Part shown: piece by piece, positions 22,076 through 23,080 of the stretch
Position numbering within the stretch: position 1 is the first letter of the stretch
Layout of the letters: each line of letters starts with the position of its first letter
DNA from: Branchiostoma floridae
Taxonomy: Eukaryota; Chordata; Leptocardii; Amphioxiformes; Branchiostomatidae
Length of the DNA: 23,080 nucleotides
Reading direction: 5' to 3'
NCBI RefSeq assembly: GCF_000003815.2
Contig: NC_049991.1
Location: 1,954,982-1,978,061 of the forward strand
Notes under the pieces: model-generated
What the model saw: only the letters and a program-made list of their open reading frames with translations
Told to the model about the DNA's origin: nothing
The model's database searches: none
Made by a program: the position numbers and the translations under genes

Positions 22076-23080
22076 GTAAGGCACTTTGCACAATGTATAG
22101 CAGGGTTAACACGTGTATAACATTATATATTCAAGTCCGTTCGGGGTCCGTAATATTATGGCATTGTCAACCTCTACCAGGCTCCAAAGGTCGCTGGAAA
22201 AATAGTAGAAAGTTTTTTATTGCACAACAATTGTACGGGGTACAAAGTATGGCATCTACATAACTGCAGTTCTATAACTTAACGCTTATCTAATTAATAC
22301 AGAAGTTGTAGTATGGGATAAGTTTCTTACAGTTATTGGAGGCTTTTACAATCATTTGAGGAATTTCTAATGTCTTAACCTTCTTTGATATATTTTCCTA
22401 TATCTGCCATGCAGGGATTGTCACATGTCATGATGTATTTGAATTTGCACTTCAGGTAAAATAGTAGAAATTGGCGAAATATAGACACATAACATACTAG
22501 GGGAGATAGTTGACGGAGGAGTACGGCTTGCAACCAGCTAACTTCGCTGGCATGTTATCTGGCTGTATTTGTCAAATACCTATTATTCTATTCTAGGCTA
22601 ATACTTCTACACGGACCTCATACTGACTTGAATATGTACGCACGTGTGAACCGACCTTATATGTTAATTCTATGACATGAATGACATCCGTAACACTTTT
22701 TGGCCATTTCAAAAACAGCAACAAACAAAAAAATTCACCCACTACTGCAAATCGTACAAATTAAAGCAGTTGTAAAATGAGAAAATGCATGCCTTGGGGA
22801 TCACAAAAGGGAGGAACGGATACGTTGTCACGATGTCAGAGCATGCCGATGTCAAATCCAAATTTAAGAAAGAAGATGTGAAAGTCAAGAATGAAGAATC
22901 TATAGTTAGGTATACCAAACACTGTGTTCAGTCATTTGTTCAACCTTCCTCACCACTTAGATTTCATAATGAAGGGAACGTTTTTTTTAGCAAGCTTCGT
23001 TTTCTTCGTACGCTGTGACACGCCTATTTTAGGGGTTCCCAGAGGATGTCAACCATTTAATAGATCAACATGCCTATTAT
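22076..23080. other. Intron 1 of the methyltransferase-like gene (to window end)
   Basis: Several acceptor-like sites occur (near 22455, 22600 and 23030), but none is followed by the expected in-frame continuation of motif I; each quickly meets a stop or unrelated sequence. The 77-codon ORF at 22785-23018 is unrelated in character. CCTCTACCAGGCTCC at 22171-22185 is a solo end of the MITE family seen at 17682. Confidence 0.45.

Noticed and set aside
22440-23080. Possible second exon of the methyltransferase-like gene
   Set aside because: Acceptor-like sites near 22455, 22600 and 23030 lead in the required phase to early stops or to residues that do not continue motif I.
1-23080. CRISPR arrays, operons, rRNA or functional tRNA genes, or a multi-gene defence-like system
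   Set aside because: No regular spacer-repeat array, no gene cluster with shared function and no complete structural RNA gene was seen. The window is ordinary eukaryotic genome rich in mobile elements.

Overview
The window reads as a stretch of an invertebrate chordate genome, most probably an amphioxus (Branchiostoma). That assignment is inference. It rests on many short introns, an inter-alpha-trypsin inhibitor heavy chain (ITIH) gene of deuterostome type, a histamine-methyltransferase-like gene, and a very high density of short inverted-repeat elements, several of a kind I associate with amphioxus (TTCGCGG-rich, CCTCCATG-hairpin and GCGACCACC-rich repeats). There is one 100-N assembly gap.

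Layout, left to right. Positions 1-527 hold the 5'-truncated, still open reverse-transcriptase segment of a non-LTR retrotransposon (minus strand). Positions 540-4570 are repeat-rich: two copies of one dispersed repeat, a duplicated 3' tail with a hairpin, a degenerate interspersed repeat and one unassigned exon-like ORF. At 4590-5402 (plus) lies a complete, intronless, GC-rich short-chain dehydrogenase/reductase (SDR) gene with a probable spliced 5' UTR. An inverted-repeat element follows directly downstream.

From 18771 down to 6887 (minus) lies one gene that I could assemble completely: a 12-exon ITIH-like gene of 687 codons. All intron phases agree. It has a signal peptide, a furin-type site, a VIT domain, a VWA domain with intact MIDAS, and the post-VWA region. 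It lacks the C-terminal ITIH_C domain and instead ends in a Gly/Ser linker plus a short hydrophobic tail that resembles a GPI-attachment signal. One intron is GC-AG. The promoter shows a TATA element, a perfect CRE and a perfect DR1 nuclear-receptor site. The introns carry numerous MITE-like elements, a tRNA-like SINE head and tandem repeats.

From 18980 to 21780 there is no convincing gene. The space holds a 936-bp inverted-repeat element nested inside a second inverted-repeat pair. At 21886-22075 (plus) begins a histamine N-methyltransferase-like gene, seen only as its first coding exon, which ends within the SAM-binding glycine loop. I could not find its next exon before the window ends.

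The SDR and ITIH genes are tail to tail; ITIH and the methyltransferase are head to head about 3.1 kb apart. I see no operon-like or pathway link among the three genes, and no multi-gene novel system. The most interesting biology is the C-terminal architecture of the ITIH-like protein and the nested or duplicated mobile elements.
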